From NCBI GenBank assembly GCA_951213105.1, contig OX578139.1:71032754-71096753 (forward strand): a stretch of DNA of 64,000 bases. The letters run 5' to 3'. Shown here one piece after another: positions 22,500 to 34,310 of this stretch. The notes under the pieces are model-generated. The model searched no databases and was not told the origin of the DNA. It saw nothing but the letters and a program-made list of their open reading frames with translations. A program made the translations under genes and the position numbers. Origin of the DNA: Amaurobius ferox (taxonomy: Eukaryota > Arthropoda > Arachnida > Araneae > Amaurobiidae). How positions within the stretch are numbered: position 1 is the stretch's first letter; every line of letters begins with the position of its first letter.

Positions 22500-22878
22500 T
22501 GCGATGAGTAGTTTACGTACTTGAATGCAAACTAATTTTCAATAGCCTGCAATAAGATGTGAACTTTGAGAACTGCGCAGCTGATCTTTTAAAATAGAGA
22601 TAAATTCTTTCAGGACAACAGAGTGATATGAGTTTTAGGTCGTATTTGTTCTAAAATGGCTGTTTTTAACTCTCTTGGAATAGGAGTAGCTATTTCATTT
22701 CTAGACGAAACATTTTGAATAAAACTATTGGGATATTGAAATATCCGTATACTTTCGATACTTCTGCGAAATATTCATTTGAGTGAATATTCATTCAGGT
22801 GCACAGAAGAGGTCATATAAGAGTCCAATTATACTGGCACTACAATACAGATCAACACAAATACTTTAAAATAAGTAA
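22500..22878. other. Unannotated stretch between two repeats
   Basis: Nothing recognised; AT-rich. Confidence 0.3.
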
Positions 22879-23920
22879 AACAAGAAAGATCAATCGTGGA
22901 TAAAGCATGGATTATGAAACACTTTCCAGCTGAAATATAATTTTATTTAAACATCTCTTAAATGCGATACATTCAGCGCTGATATTTTTTTAATTATCAC
23001 AGTACTACAGTAATTTGTTATACTTAAAAACTCCAAACTTCATCGAAAAAGACAATTCTAGTTACACAAAATGAACTTTATTAAAACGACGTCATCGAAA
23101 TATAAATCGTCTGCCTTTATGTAAAATCAATGAATATTTCATTTATATCCTCTATATTCCAGACACTAGAGCTAAATAATTCTACGTGAAAAAAATTCCG
23201 CAATTCTTACACAACTCACAATCGCTTGATTTGTTCACATTTTGCATGCGTTAAAATTAGGCTTCGTTGTAAAAATAATCAAAGTTCAGTGATCATTATA
23301 ATAAAATATATTGCAATTGCGTTATCACAGAATTTAGATACACATATAATACGCAAAAATAAAACGGTTTTATGACGGATGCAACATTAAACACGAACTT
23401 AAACGATCGTTAAACATCACGATCTTTACACAGCGGACAAACAATGAATACCGCATTTTATTTTGCAAAGAGTTACGTGATCCCTTCGTATATCATGAGT
23501 GTAATTATTGTGTCAATTTTTATTTTAAAACCTACCTAATATACGATCTGTATTCTGATGAAATTTTTGTAAACTATTTTGCTCGTATTTTGCTGAATTT
23601 TTTTTACATATTTTATCAAAGTTGAATATTTCCTGAAATTGTAGAGGTAATTTGGAAATTTTTAACTTAAAAATTTTTGAAATATTATGTCCCATAGCGT
23701 TCAATATATTTCATTCTTTCATCTCGGGTTAAATCCCTAACTAATTGGGTGATAATATTCATTTCCATTCCCATACATCTCACAGCCCGTCTCAGCAACA
23801 TACTAAAATTTCATTTTGATAAAGTCATTTTTAAGGCAATTATCGTACGAACGGATAGCCAGATAGACAGACAGAATGATCAAAGCCAAAAACACTTTTC
23901 AACTATATTGGAAAGTTTCA
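22879..23920 (+). mobile_element. Family C element, copy 3
   Basis: Starts AACAAGAAAGATCAATCGTG, followed by GGATTATGAAACACTTTCCA. Ends with a decayed (GATA/GACA) run at 23855-23877 and the hairpin arms AACACTTTTCAAC and TTGGAAAGTTT at 23891-23917. Its internal order matches the copy at 2091-3033. Confidence 0.75.
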
Positions 23921-24740
23921 TAAAATCACGAAATATACACAGATAAAGGAAAATACAAAGGCCCAATAGCGGACAAACTGGAATAGACTAACATATCAAC
24001 TCATATCGAGTAAATCAATCAATCGAGACCTATACATACCCTTAAATTCTCAGATAGACATGAAAAATTATCCTGATCATTACAATAAACCTTTAATATA
24101 AAAAAATTATCAACTACAAAATGACTATAGTCACATTTTACCAACAAAAATTCTCTCTCTTAAGATTGTCGAGCTATCTCATCACCCATTTTTGGAACAT
24201 TAAAGGAAGTTATATTCAAGATCCGCGAACATAAGAATGTTAAAAAAGTTAATGAGGGACCGCATTAAATGTATATTTTTATCTAATATTTAATTCTAGA
24301 ATATCAAACGTTTTCTAAATACTAGACACGACAGACTGAACAATTGCCCAATGACCGTAAAAAATAATTATTTAAAAAAAAATCGATTGGGTTGTTTTCC
24401 ATGAGCTGATTGTAATATTACAAAGCTACTGAATACATTATTTTCTCCCTGCAGATTATTCCTTAGTCTATAAACTTAAATGCAACTGGTCAGTAAAATG
24501 GGAACACTTATTTTTTTATTTTCAAATCTACTAAATCAACATAGTTCTTTTTATAGTTTTGAGTGATTCTAAAAATTATAAAATTATACCCAAATTATTC
24601 TCTACGTTGTCGTTGTAGAAGGAAAAGAGATAAAATTAAAAAAAAACATTTAATTTTTTGCAAGATACAAATAACAATTTTAATAGAAACTGTCTTATAA
24701 ACATATTTTTTACTGAATATCGATATAATTTTTATTTATA
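23921..24740. other. AT-rich stretch with nothing recognised
   Basis: No repeat shared within the window and no convincing frame. Confidence 0.35.
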
Positions 24741-24747
24741 TTTCTAG

Positions 24748-24890
24748 ATCCGTGTTGTACTATGTGTCCAACAGAGGGTTGGATCACCGGTTTACTGCCA
24801 TTTGTGCCCTATTAAAATGGCTTTTATGAACAACTAGAAGTTTACTAAGTAATGCTATAAACACTATGCTAATAACATAAGAAATAAACC
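24748..24890 (+). CDS. Possible 3'-terminal exon (speculative)
   Basis: A good splice-acceptor-like tract (TTTTTATTTATATTTCTAG) ends at 24747. One following frame, starting IRVVLCVQQRVGSPVYCHLC, runs to TAG at 24835-24837. Another frame (CCTMCPTEGWITGLLPF) ends earlier. An AATAAA signal lies at 24883-24888, 46 bases after the stop. The arrangement is what a short last exon would look like, but no protein family is recognised and no upstream exon was found. Confidence 0.15.
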
Positions 24891-24958
24891 TGCAAAACAG
24901 CTATATTGATTTAATTAGTGTATAAATAGGTATTATACCCAAATTGTGAGTTATACTA

Positions 24959-25432
24959 TACACAATTTTGAGCATTCTTGTTTCAACGAATTTTCAAAAT
25001 CAAGAAAATCAAATGATCTGATTACAAATTTGATTTAATCGACACTCGTGGCTTGTTTAAAATGAAAATGTCCGTGAAGAACTGAAAAAAAAAATCAATT
25101 TGCTATGTGAAATCATCTATAGTATATCACTTCTTCATGGCCAGCCACCAATTCGATTTTTCTCATGCTTCTAATATTCAAAAGTGTTTGTCGGATACAC
25201 AATTTTGAGCATTCTTGTTTCAACGAATTTTCAAAATCAAGAAAATCAAATGATCTGATTACAAATTTGATTTAATCGACACTCGTGGCTTGTTTAAAAT
25301 GAAAATGTCCGTGAAGAACTGAAAAAAAAAATCAATTTGCTATGTGAAATCATCTATAGTATATCACTTCTTCATTGCCAGCCACCAATTCGATTTTTCT
25401 CATGCTTCTAATATTCAAAAGTGTTTGTCGGA
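24959..25432. repeat. Near-identical 237-bp tandem duplication
   Basis: The unit beginning CACAATTTTGAGCATTCTTG at 24961 recurs at 25198, and GTGTTTGTCGGA at 25184 recurs at 25421; both offsets are 237. The only difference I noticed is one base in CTTCAT(G/T)GCCAGCC. The high identity indicates a very recent duplication or an assembly artefact. Confidence 0.95.
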
Positions 25433-25471
25433 CTTTAATTGAGAATGTTTTGAAGTTTTTCAGATCAAAAA

Positions 25472-25669
25472 ATGTCCAATTATCTGGTTAATGACCTATG
25501 GAGCCATATTTCTCTCGATTATCACTTGGACGTGTTTAACCGGTCTCTATCTATCTTATGCTTCCTATTTCCTTGTCTATTTTTTCTGACTCTGTGGGTC
25601 AGATTTTCTGATTTTATTCAGTTCTTGATCATTCTTCTCACTGGATGGCACAACCACTGGTATATTTAA
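25472..25669 (+). CDS. Small hydrophobic ORF, possible first exon of a membrane protein
   Basis: ATG at 25472 follows TTTTTCAGATCAAAAA, which resembles a splice acceptor or short leader. The frame starts MSNYLVNDLWSHISLDYHLD. It then shows two hydrophobic stretches (about residues 26-43, SLSILCFLFPCLFFLTLW, and about 48-58, FIQFLIILLTG) and ends TGWHNHWYI. A donor-like CTG|GTATAT lies at the end (25659-25664), so the true exon may end at HNHW. The composition looks more coding-like than most ORFs here, but I recognise no family and see no downstream exon. It starts 40 bases after the 237-bp tandem duplication. Confidence 0.3.
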   Translation: MSNYLVNDLWSHISLDYHLDVFNRSLSILCFLFPCLFFLTLWVRFSDFIQFLIILLTGWHNHWYI

Positions 25670-26130
25670 ACTGCCACAACCATATGGTAATTCAATTCAC
25701 CAAATAGATCATAGCCTACTCGCACTGAATCAGAAAATTCTTACCTAATTTCGAAACGATCGTCTGTTTATTGCATTTTATTAGCGCAATACTTTTTGTA
25801 ATCCTTTTTTTAATTAAAGTTACGTTCTGTATTTTAATGAAAAATATTCTAATTTGATGTAATCATTCATTGTATGTAAAGCAAGAAATAAAATTTACAA
25901 TTGACGATTATGTAAGGAATGTTTTGACAGAAATATATAAGCTAGTTCAAGGGAACTATTTTAACTATGAACTACTTTAGGTAGTTCATAAAAAGCTTAT
26001 AGACAGAGCACTGTATTTTTGATTCCAGCAACAGTAATTCGGTCCTTACATAGTTGGAATGTTGTAGCTGGTAGCAAAATTGACAACAATCCAGGAGGGA
26101 ATGGTTTGACTCCTAGTTATCAGAAGATTG

Positions 26131-26610
26131 CAAAAAACCCCGCTGCCCCAACCGACAATCGAACACTGGATCTTTGAACTGGCCAGTCGTTGCTCAGCCG
26201 TTGAGCTACTGGGACGGAATTACAAACTCTTATTGTCTGCATTCTTCACTCTCCAATATCAGATTGGCGTGCAACTTACAATCTGACTGACCACTTCCTG
26301 CTATATTTACCTCTGATTAGCTTACTGATGCTGTTTTTAGCTTCCAGGTCAGCTTCCTGCTTGGTCAATATCCTATCGGTTTGAAATCGGCGCTTAATAT
26401 CTTAGAATCCACTGAATGCGTGCTAGTCATACTAGAGTCATTTTCAGACCTCCGACTTTTTTTGCATAAATCTGCAGGGTTGATTTGTTCGAGCGCCATT
26501 GAATAGAACCTTGCTACCGCAACGGAGAAACGAACCCTGGATCTTTGAACTGGCCAGCCGACTGTCTACCGTTGAGTTACTGGGGCGAAATTGCAAGCTC
26601 TTATTGACGA
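26131..26610 (-). repeat. tRNA-derived SINE-like repeat, second copy
   Basis: Same tRNA - body - tRNA arrangement as at 3345-3860. tRNA-like segments are at 26131-26220 (with TAGCTCAACGGCTGAGCAAC on the minus strand) and 26515-26600 (with CCAGGGTTCG). The body contains CAGATTGGCGTGCAACTTAC and TTTTCAGACCTCCGA. Confidence 0.65.
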
Positions 26611-27239
26611 AGTGAAATGAAATTCAGTCTAAAACTCCATTTGGCATTCGAAGGAAAATTGTATGTGGTGGCTTATGTAGTCATGTAGGTATTCTTGACT
26701 TATGATGTCTACGTATTACAGATAACAAGCATGCACATGTACAAATACACACAGATATACATACATGAATCTTGTTCCGCAATTTGCCGACATAAAATCT
26801 TACTATTATATAATGGAACTTTCATCATAACCTCAAATTCGAAAATGTAAGTGAAACCAATACTACGAGAAATCATTAAACACAATTGAAGACTCAAAAT
26901 TTCGGCACCACAAAGACATCACTGGCTATATCTGCTACTAGTATAAGCAACTGTCACTAAGTACTTGTCACTTGCAAATCCGCCCCCACTCTAGATTTGC
27001 CGCTACCGCCCATATATTTTCTTTCTTAACTAAAATATATTTTGACGAGAATACATTTGAACTGGAAATATTAAAACCCCTCTAAAGTATTTTACTTTTT
27101 ACACAATATATGAAAATTGCAACACCACGATGGATGGCGTTGTCAGATTAAAATGGCATTTATACATCATATTACTAATAGTAATATGAATGAATGATTA
27201 CCGTTTCAAAACAATACAACCACACTGTTGGTACAAAAT

Positions 27240-27845
27240 CAGTATTTTGTGAAGACTCCCCTAGCTGAAACAAGAGCTTCTAACCGTCGCGGTATCAAAT
27301 CAAAGAGAGTTTGGATGTTTTTCCTGGGGTAATGCTTTCCTAGGCTGCTTCGATCCGGGTCCACAGTTCAGTGCTGGTGGCTGCTGGCGCCGAGTGACCA
27401 TATCCCATATATGTTCAATTGGTGACATGTCTGATGAATGGGCAGGCAAACAAGAAAAGGTATCTGCTGTGCAGTGAAGAAGGTTTGGACATGCTGGGCA
27501 ACATGTGGTCGGGCGTTGTCTCGTTGGAATATAGAGCCAGGTGTGTGCTTAAGGAAGAGTACAACTTCGGCTCCCAAAACCTCCTCGATGTAGTGGTTGC
27601 TGTTGAGCGTACCCGCAATGCGTAGCAGCCGGGATCATCTATGATAGCCGATGGCACCTTACTCCATCACACTTAACGTTCGTGTAGTATGATGTTCTAA
27701 AACGCATGCAGACATTATTGTAGTCCCTGTTGAAGCGGAAGGCGCCCGAAAATACGATCTGGTGCCAATCCGCACGTCATGGTCTGTACTCCTCCGCCCA
27801 TTATAACCTCGGGCGCTACCATCAAACAAAAGTGCGGACCCGACC
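27240..27845 (-). pseudogene. Tc1 transposase, catalytic/C-terminal part
   Basis: From 27840 leftward the frames give TGTTIMSACVLEHHTTRTLS, then GAIGYHR and SRLLRIAGTLNSNHYIEEVL. Next comes GAEVVLFLKHTPGSIFQRDN and ARPHVAQHVQTFF (27577-27480), where QRDNARPH is the second catalytic aspartate block. The NIYGIWSLG segment matches the usual PIEHVWDLVGR after SPD. Here the proline/aspartate motif reads LPIHQTCHQLN, so the third catalytic acidic residue region is damaged. Stops follow ME and HR. It has an inactive catalytic site and is separated from its N-terminus by the insertion. Confidence 0.8.
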
Positions 27846-27989
27846 TACCTCTCGGTTTACGGGGTTAGTTCTGCACCACTGCGAGTCATCCGCAGATGAC
27901 CCAGCTGAGTTAAAGGTCCGAACACCAAGAATTGGCACAACACCAAAGAATAGCAGAGGGACCCAAGAACTACACACACCACGTCCCTT

Positions 27990-28053
27990 CTTCCCGGTCG
28001 TCCAATTTGTTGCTCTAAGTCCTCTGGATGAGTCGGACGGCCTGGGGTTTCCA
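27990..28053 (+). mobile_element. Orphan LINE 3' tail
   Basis: About 64 bp: CCCGGTCGTCCAATTTG, GCTCTAAGTCCTC, GATGAGTCGGACGGCCTGGG and a TTTCC end. This is the hairpin tail of the LINE at 43469-44464. It is flanked by 15-bp duplications CACACCACGTCCCTT (27975-27989) and CACACCACATCCCTT (28054-28068). Confidence 0.9.
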
Positions 28054-28069
28054 CACACCACATCCCTTG

Positions 28070-29300
28070 AAAACAGCAGAGAAAGCTGGAGCCCAGAGCC
28101 GCACGGTTCCAGGAGAGCTCGGGAGTCTTCAGGGATACTTCCCTTAATTAAAGAAACTCGAGCTGAAAAAGAGCCCCAGCTCCAAATGGAGTACAGGAGC
28201 AAACCATGAAGAACGGGAGACGATGAGTGACGATTGCAGTGACTGCCTAATATAGCCAGAAGAGCCAAGTTTCATTGGCACACAATTGTGATGATTTTTT
28301 AGAGGATTTCGACTTTCTACCCCTAGGTAGTTATGTAGAGGCAGCATGCAACTTAAAGAGGTGCTGTCGTAACCCGGGCTTAAACCTGTACGGCCAGGTT
28401 AACTTAACCTAATAAAAGAATAAGAAAATACTAACTAAACAGGGCCAGGTAAGAATGTGACACTGATGTTCACACAAAAATGCCTACCTTCCCGAGCAAA
28501 AGGGGGAGCAGCAGGAGGGAAAAGCCCTAGAAAGAAAAACTTAACAGCGTCTTCAACTGGCTATGCAAAGGAGGGTAGTAACGCCAGGGACAGGGGCCCT
28601 CACTCTGACCCACATCATTGACATGAACAGACAAACTCAAGAATAAAATAATATAATAACAAAATAACATAACAAGGAAGCAATAGCTACTAAAAGAGTA
28701 ACTAATCCTAAATCCTAAGAAACTAAGAAAACCCCATATTCAAGGGACGGAACAAGGAAGTGCGGGGAAGGAAGGCCAGACCGATAAACTGGGCAGCTAG
28801 AATACAGAATTAATCAAGCTAAACAAATAAGATTAGATATAAACTAGATCTGTACTAGATCTAAAACAACTGACGCAGCTTAACTATGCTAAACTAATCT
28901 AGGCACTAAAACGAGGGCAAGGTGAAAGAAAAAGTCCTGGTCAGGGGAGGTGATCTGAAAGGGAAAGGTTAAAAAGGGGATGACGAGGTGGGACTCACTA
29001 GAGCCAAAGCCATCTTGGTCTGCCCCGACCGTACCTGCCTCCTCTGGAACTGGTCCGTTCCAAGGAAATTGCTGTATTCTTCCTGAGAATGGCCAGTCAA
29101 ATCAGATTTAAGGACATAAGAATACCGAAGACATGGGCGGGAATCTGAAAGAGAAAATAACAAGTTAACTTGAAAGGAAAATAGTTGGTTAGTCTGAAAG
29201 GAAAATAACAAGTTAACCTGAAAGGAAAAGCGAGTTAGCGAAACGCGACAGAGCGCAGCTCTGGACCGATAGAGCACCTCTGGGGTGGGAGGCACCTAGA
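28070..29300. other. Unidentified GC-richer insertion inside the Tc1 element
   Basis: Composition differs from the AT-rich surroundings. It includes a GGTTAACTTAACCTAATAAA stretch at about 28397 and a short tandem repeat of TGAAAGGAAAATAACAAGTT at 29148-29232. Minus-strand frames of 148 and 108 residues exist (27822-28268, 28969-29295) but I recognise no domain, and the first is interrupted by the LINE-tail insertion. Probably an unknown retroelement fragment. Confidence 0.4.
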
Positions 29301-29413
29301 AGACAGAGGGCTGAAACAATACCCCAGCAACGCGATGAATATGTTCGCTATAGCAAACATCGAGGTCCACTACTAAGATGGGAAGACACCCAAGCAGAAC
29401 ATGTGCTGGGACG

Positions 29414-29851
29414 CTAATAGTCCAGGTTCAACTGTAACCTCCGCAAAGGAATGCTTGCACGCAGTATTCTGCTCAGCAGACGCCTTCGATCACTAGAAGC
29501 AGACAATGCCACACCTGTAACAGTGCTCCAGTGCTGGGCTAACACTCTGAAAAACGTTGTAAACTTCGTTACCGCCATACGGATGAGATGCCTATCATCC
29601 CATATTGTCGTCACATTGAGTGCTTTACTGCCGGATTTTCGACTCGTCCGGTTTTCTGCTTTCCACTGGTTCCACACTTCCATTACCGTCATGGCATTAT
29701 GCCCCGTACGGACAGCAACATAACGGTACGAAAATCCTCCTTCCCGCAGGCCGATTATGCGTCCCCTTTCGAACTCTGTAGGTTGCATATAAAGCGGCCT
29801 CTGATGTTGACGAGTACTGTCACCAATACCATACCTGACTGACTCTTCCAC
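29414..29851 (-). pseudogene. Tc1 transposase, N-terminal part
   Basis: A 145-residue frame. After about 23 residues it shows MQPTEFERGRIIGLREGGFS and YRYVAVRTGHNAMTVMEVWN, the first paired-like helix-turn-helix of Tc1-type transposases. Then come a short linker (AENRTSRKSG), a DDRHLIRMAVTK segment and RRRLLSRILRASIPLRRLQL, the second DNA-binding helix. It stops at LNLDY, about where the catalytic domain should begin; the remaining domain lies beyond the insertion at 27240-27845. The frame from 29851 is otherwise clean, so decay is mostly from the insertion. Confidence 0.85.
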
Positions 29852-30052
29852 AGTCCTCTAATCATATTCCTCGTACGGTCGTCCTTAGGGCGCTGTGGAG
29901 CCCAGGCATGAGCATTCACTCTGTATTTCTAATCTATTGTATGCCCTACTCTGCTTTGCATATCCAGTACGTTTCATTCTAATCTCACTATTCTTTCATG
30001 GTGATGAAATTTTCATAAACATGAGTGTTTATGCTACGGTTAAAGTAAAAAA

Positions 30053-32745
30053 TCCAGTTAGTATTAATAATAATCCGTTATTATTAATAATAGCCATGTC
30101 TTTTAGTACATGTGATAAATATTGCATATTAATCACATTTATCGGTAAATATTAATAAGTACCAATGAAGTTTGGTTATTGTGATTAATTAAGCATAATT
30201 TATTTAAACCCCAACTCTAACGTAAATTTTATGTCATGCGATAGGAAGTGTATGAATTTGCATACATTAACAGTTTAGTTAGCAATGAAATTTGGTCAAT
30301 GTAAAAAATGTTTTATAATAATAATTACTGTTATTTATAAGATATATTCATTATTTATTACAACGAACAAATTACATTACACACAAACACTTTAAGGCGA
30401 AAGAAATTGCAAACAAATTGCGTTACAAATACAATATTATTACATTTTTAACAGATTATTTATTTTGGCTGGCTGTGCTATTGTGGCATTTGGAGTTACA
30501 AAGGGTTTTTGACTTTTTACATTTACAGTGACTTGAGTTACAATTGCTTCTACAATTGCAATATTGAAATCCTTGACCACCTAAGTTCGACTCCTTACGA
30601 GCACATTCTCTTAGATTTATTTCATTCACTGGAACTTCATTGACTGAAATAAAAGCTTCCTTGCAGACAGTAAAAATATTCCTTGTGTACAGTTGTTTTA
30701 AAATGCCATGTTTTGTGTACTAAGTTTATATAAGTTTCCATTTTTTTTTAGAAGTTATAACAACTATAATATTCCGGCTATCAGCCTAACCCCTATCTAC
30801 CTATGGTATTCTTATCCGAACAGTTTCTCCTACATTCGCAGTTGGAAATTTTAACTTCGAAAGCCGTAAAATTTTTTCCGCTTGTTTATTTAGTGACTGT
30901 TTAGCAGAGCGTCGAGCTTCTTGAATATTTTCTGAGACTTCATCTAGTCCAAAGAAGAGTCTTCCTTGTTTTATTCGCAATCTTCTATTTCAACATGAAA
31001 GAAAATTTTTGTTTTTTTCTTTCCATCATCAGTCTTTTCTATTTCAGAATTATGTTGTTCCCCTTCAATTTGGTCAACACTCTTATTTCCGTTTTTGATT
31101 GGATCTGCAACAGTTATTACACAAAAATCTTAGCTCAAATCACCAAGTTCCACTTCCATATTATCTCCATTCATTGCGGCTATATTCTCATCCTCGGTTG
31201 AGATTGCCGTCTGAAATTGAACATCATTATTAGGCTGATTTCTTAATACAACAAGATCTTCTTCACTTGTAATTGATGACAAGGTATCGAGTGGTAAGTA
31301 GATTCTTAAACCTATTTTCGCTTTACAGCCAAACATAGCTTCATATGGACTGCGATCTATTCCAGAGTGAAGTGCTCTATTTTTCAAAAATTGGATGAAT
31401 TTTAATCTTTCTGACCACTTTGTTGTATTGTTTGTTTCAAGCCAAGTGGATAACATATTTTCAATGTCTTGGTTTGCTCTTTCAACTGAGCCTTGTGATT
31501 GACTATGTCTTGGCTTTCCATGAACAATTTTGAGGTCATTCCACACTGCATAAACTTCTTCAATAATTTTAAAAGAAAATTCCCGGCCATTGTCACTTTG
31601 CAAGATGAACGGTGCTTCAAATATTTCGAACAAATTCAGTAGGTGATAAGCAACTTCCTCGGATCATTTTGGTTTTAACGCTCTTAATCGAATAAATTTC
31701 GTTAAAAGGTCTTAATAAACCACTACAAACTTAAAGTCTCCATTCGCTTGTGATTGCATGTCAATGAGGTCAACTTCACACCTCGAATTTAATTTATTAC
31801 TTTTAATTGGTTTAACAACGAGATCTTTTCTTGGAACGCTTTGTTTCTTTTAATAAGGTTCACATAGATTCAAATATACCATTACCATATCGGCTGTAAT
31901 GTTCTTATACTTTGCCTTAACCTCTCTCATCATTCTGTTTCATTCTCCGTGGCCGATTGCAATATGAATCTCATGAATTATTTGAAAATTCTCCTCCATG
32001 CAAGTATAATAAATAAATCGGGTCTTTTTAATTTTTAACTGGAACGATGAGTTTTTCAATACTACCAATTCTTACAATATAATATCTTGATAGTCGTTGA
32101 TAATCTCCTGGTGTTTTGCCAGGAGTCAGTCTCCTCTTTGCGTTCCTTAACTTTTGCAAAAAACGAGTTATACTCTTCTCTTGTAAATAACTGATGATTT
32201 TTTTTCTCGATTTGAGCAAGTCTAAATGATCGTCAAAACGTGACTTCATGACTTCTAAATCATCATCCATTGTGCTTACAAATACAGTAAGATTTGTGAA
32301 AATTTCAAAACAATTACGCACACGCTAGAAACTGGCAATGAAACTACCATCAAATTGACACTACGCAGCAAGCAGAATAATCGAAACTGTCGAACACGAA
32401 GTACTTGTGAGCGTCCCGAAAACTGCGGGTGCCTACATCTAAAATAAACAATCAACTCATATTGTCTAACTGTTGCCAACAGGCAAAAACAAACTTGCGC
32501 ACTCACAAACGCTATCATACGTTTGCATAATAGTGAGGCTCTGACGTGGAAAAATATACGCATGCACAATGGAAATCTCAAGTTAAACGAGTTGAAAATT
32601 ATTACATTGACCAAACTTTATTGGTAATTATTAATAACAACCGGTTCATGTGATAAATTCTCATAAATATTCACTTTAACCAGTTTATTTGGTTAGTATT
32701 AATAGTAGCCGAATATTATTAATAATAACTGATTAATCACATTGA
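30053..32745 (-). mobile_element. KRBA2-like integrase transposon with AT-rich terminal repeats
   Basis: The flanks carry inverted AT-rich repeats. The left end has TTAGTATTAATAATAATC and GTACCAATGAAGTTTGGTTA; the right end, reverse-complemented, has TTATTATTAATAATATTCGG and TTACCAATAAAGTTTGGTCA. A further copy of CAATGAAATTTGGTCAATGT lies at 30283-30302. The integrase pseudogene lies between them. The exact ends are uncertain because the repeats are simple and diverged. Its type is inferred from the KRBA2-like coding relic. Confidence 0.7.
31130..32321 (-). pseudogene. KRBA2-like integrase (rve fold), decayed
   Basis: N-terminal part (32321-32028) contains RFLQKLRNAKRRLTPGKTPG and DYQRLSRYYIVRIGSIEKLI. 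The middle part reads NFQIIHEIHIAIGHGE, stop, NRMMREVKAKYKNITADMV and CEVDLIDMQSQANGDFKFVV, where the aspartate in VDLID is the first catalytic residue. LQSDNGREF (about 31600) holds the second aspartate and SQSQGSVERANQD the glutamate, with 36 residues between them by my count. The last part includes KNRALHSGIDRSPYEAMFG. At least four stops and a frame change between 31633 and 32028 inactivate it. Family members carry the same QSDNGREF...VERANQD core. Confidence 0.85.
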
Positions 32746-32750
32746 CCATA

Positions 32751-32751
<1 letters not shown>

Positions 32752-32785
<34 letters not shown>

Positions 32786-32787
32786 CA
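32752..32787. repeat. (AC)n/(AT)n compound microsatellite
   Basis: ACACACACAC followed by ATATATAT, about 36 bp. It lies just outside the right end of the KRBA2-like element. Confidence 0.9.
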
Positions 32788-32789
32788 TT

Positions 32790-33425
32790 AAACATTCAGC
32801 AAATTACGGTTTCTAAAATTTATTATCTTAAATCTACGTATTAAAACAATATAAACATATGTTTGCATTTACTTTGCGCTAATTATCTGATTTTAAATAG
32901 TTGAAGGGATTTGTTTAATTAACTAATTCAATAGGGGTCTTAAAAACAACACACATTTAAAAAATACTTGATTTAAAATGGAAAAGTAACTCAATTTGCT
33001 AATTAACTTCTTAGTTAAACTAAATTCGTTTAATCAAGATTTGAAACCGTTAATTGCAAGGATATGTGCAAACATAAATTATAATACAGTTTTTGTAGGC
33101 TATCCGTTAAAAGTAAACTAAAATGCTAAGTATGTGTTTCTTTTATTCGTATTTACCTGTAACTTTTAATTTTGATGGAATTTTATTTTACGGGCGTTGT
33201 GTGTATTTCCATTTAAACTATGGGAACATTGCACAGATTAACTAACCGCTTTGATTTTCTATGAATATGAAATAATTAAATAAAATATGACTTTTTCCAA
33301 AATTTTTAGTCGCAGCATTCTAGATAATCAAGCCTCGTAAACTAGGGGGTCTCGGAAAAACAGATAACCAAACCAACATGCAATGTGACATTAAAACTCA
33401 CATGTAAGCGATATCTAAAATAAAT
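32790..33425. other. AT-rich stretch with nothing recognised
   Basis: No shared repeat or convincing frame. Confidence 0.35.
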
Positions 33426-33430
33426 ATTAT

Positions 33431-33556
33431 TACTTTCCTTATATGCATAATGTATAAGGAAAGTATTGTGACGAGGTCGAGAATTCGAATTCGAGTTTTC
33501 GACGGGAGAGCACGTTTCAAGCATCCCTGATCACGAATCAAACCTTTTTGAACTGA

Positions 33557-33587
<31 letters not shown>

Positions 33588-34310
33588 TTCGAATGAAATT
33601 TGGTACAAAAATTTACAATCTGTGAATACTGGAAGCCTATTGTTTTTAAACGCAAACGATTGTTCAGAACCCCCCTAAATTTTCGAGTGAAATTTTGAAA
33701 AATCCTTAAAAAATCTAAACCATTAATAAAGTTACGCAAATATACGTTTCTTATGTAATTTTTTCTTAGAAAACGATTGACATAAACTTTAAAACGCTAG
33801 CATGAACCATGTTCGAGATAATGTACATTTTTCAAATAAATTTATCAAAAAATCCCGTAAATGAAAAAAAATGTTAACTGTTGAGACACATGTTCACTTT
33901 TCTTCGTATGTAATATCATGCGATAAATTTGGTGGCATCATTCTTGTGGACCTAGCTCGTTCCATTCAAGATATTTTATGCAATACTTTTGTATTTGAAA
34001 GCAAATAGTCATTTTTTTGCTATAGGAATAACTTATTTCTGCGTCCATAACGCTTGGCGAGATTTTGGCGACAAATTTGGCGGAATGTCGCCAACTTGAC
34101 GAATTTTTTAAATATGGCTAAATTAACGAAAATCTCGCCAAATGAATATAAATGACACTAAATCAATGAAAATGACGACTAATTGAAGAATTTCAATATC
34201 TTGGATAGAATTTAAGTATCTACTATAAGAATAACCAATTTTTTTTCAACTGTAAAACTAGTAAACTCATTGCATTATATAAGGAAAATCAAGTGCTGTT
34301 CATATCATAT
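33431..34310 (-). mobile_element. Family B element, minus orientation
   Basis: Left hairpin CTTTCCTTATATGCATAATG with TATAAGGAAAG. A (GT)n run lies at 33561-33587 and conserved blocks follow (CAATACTTTTGTATTTGAA, GGCGAGATTTTGGCGAC). The right end is TATATAAGGAAAATCAAGTG. Confidence 0.8.

Larger units (their letters stand above)
27101..30026 (-). mobile_element. Tc1-family transposon carrying a large internal insertion
   Basis: Left terminal region ATATATGAAAATTGCAACAC (27106 onward) is mirrored near 30001-30016 by GGTGATGAAATTTTCATAAA. Transposase N- and C-terminal parts lie in the correct order on the minus strand, separated by about 1.5 kb of unrelated, GC-richer sequence. The exact ends and TA duplication were not resolved. 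Confidence 0.75.
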
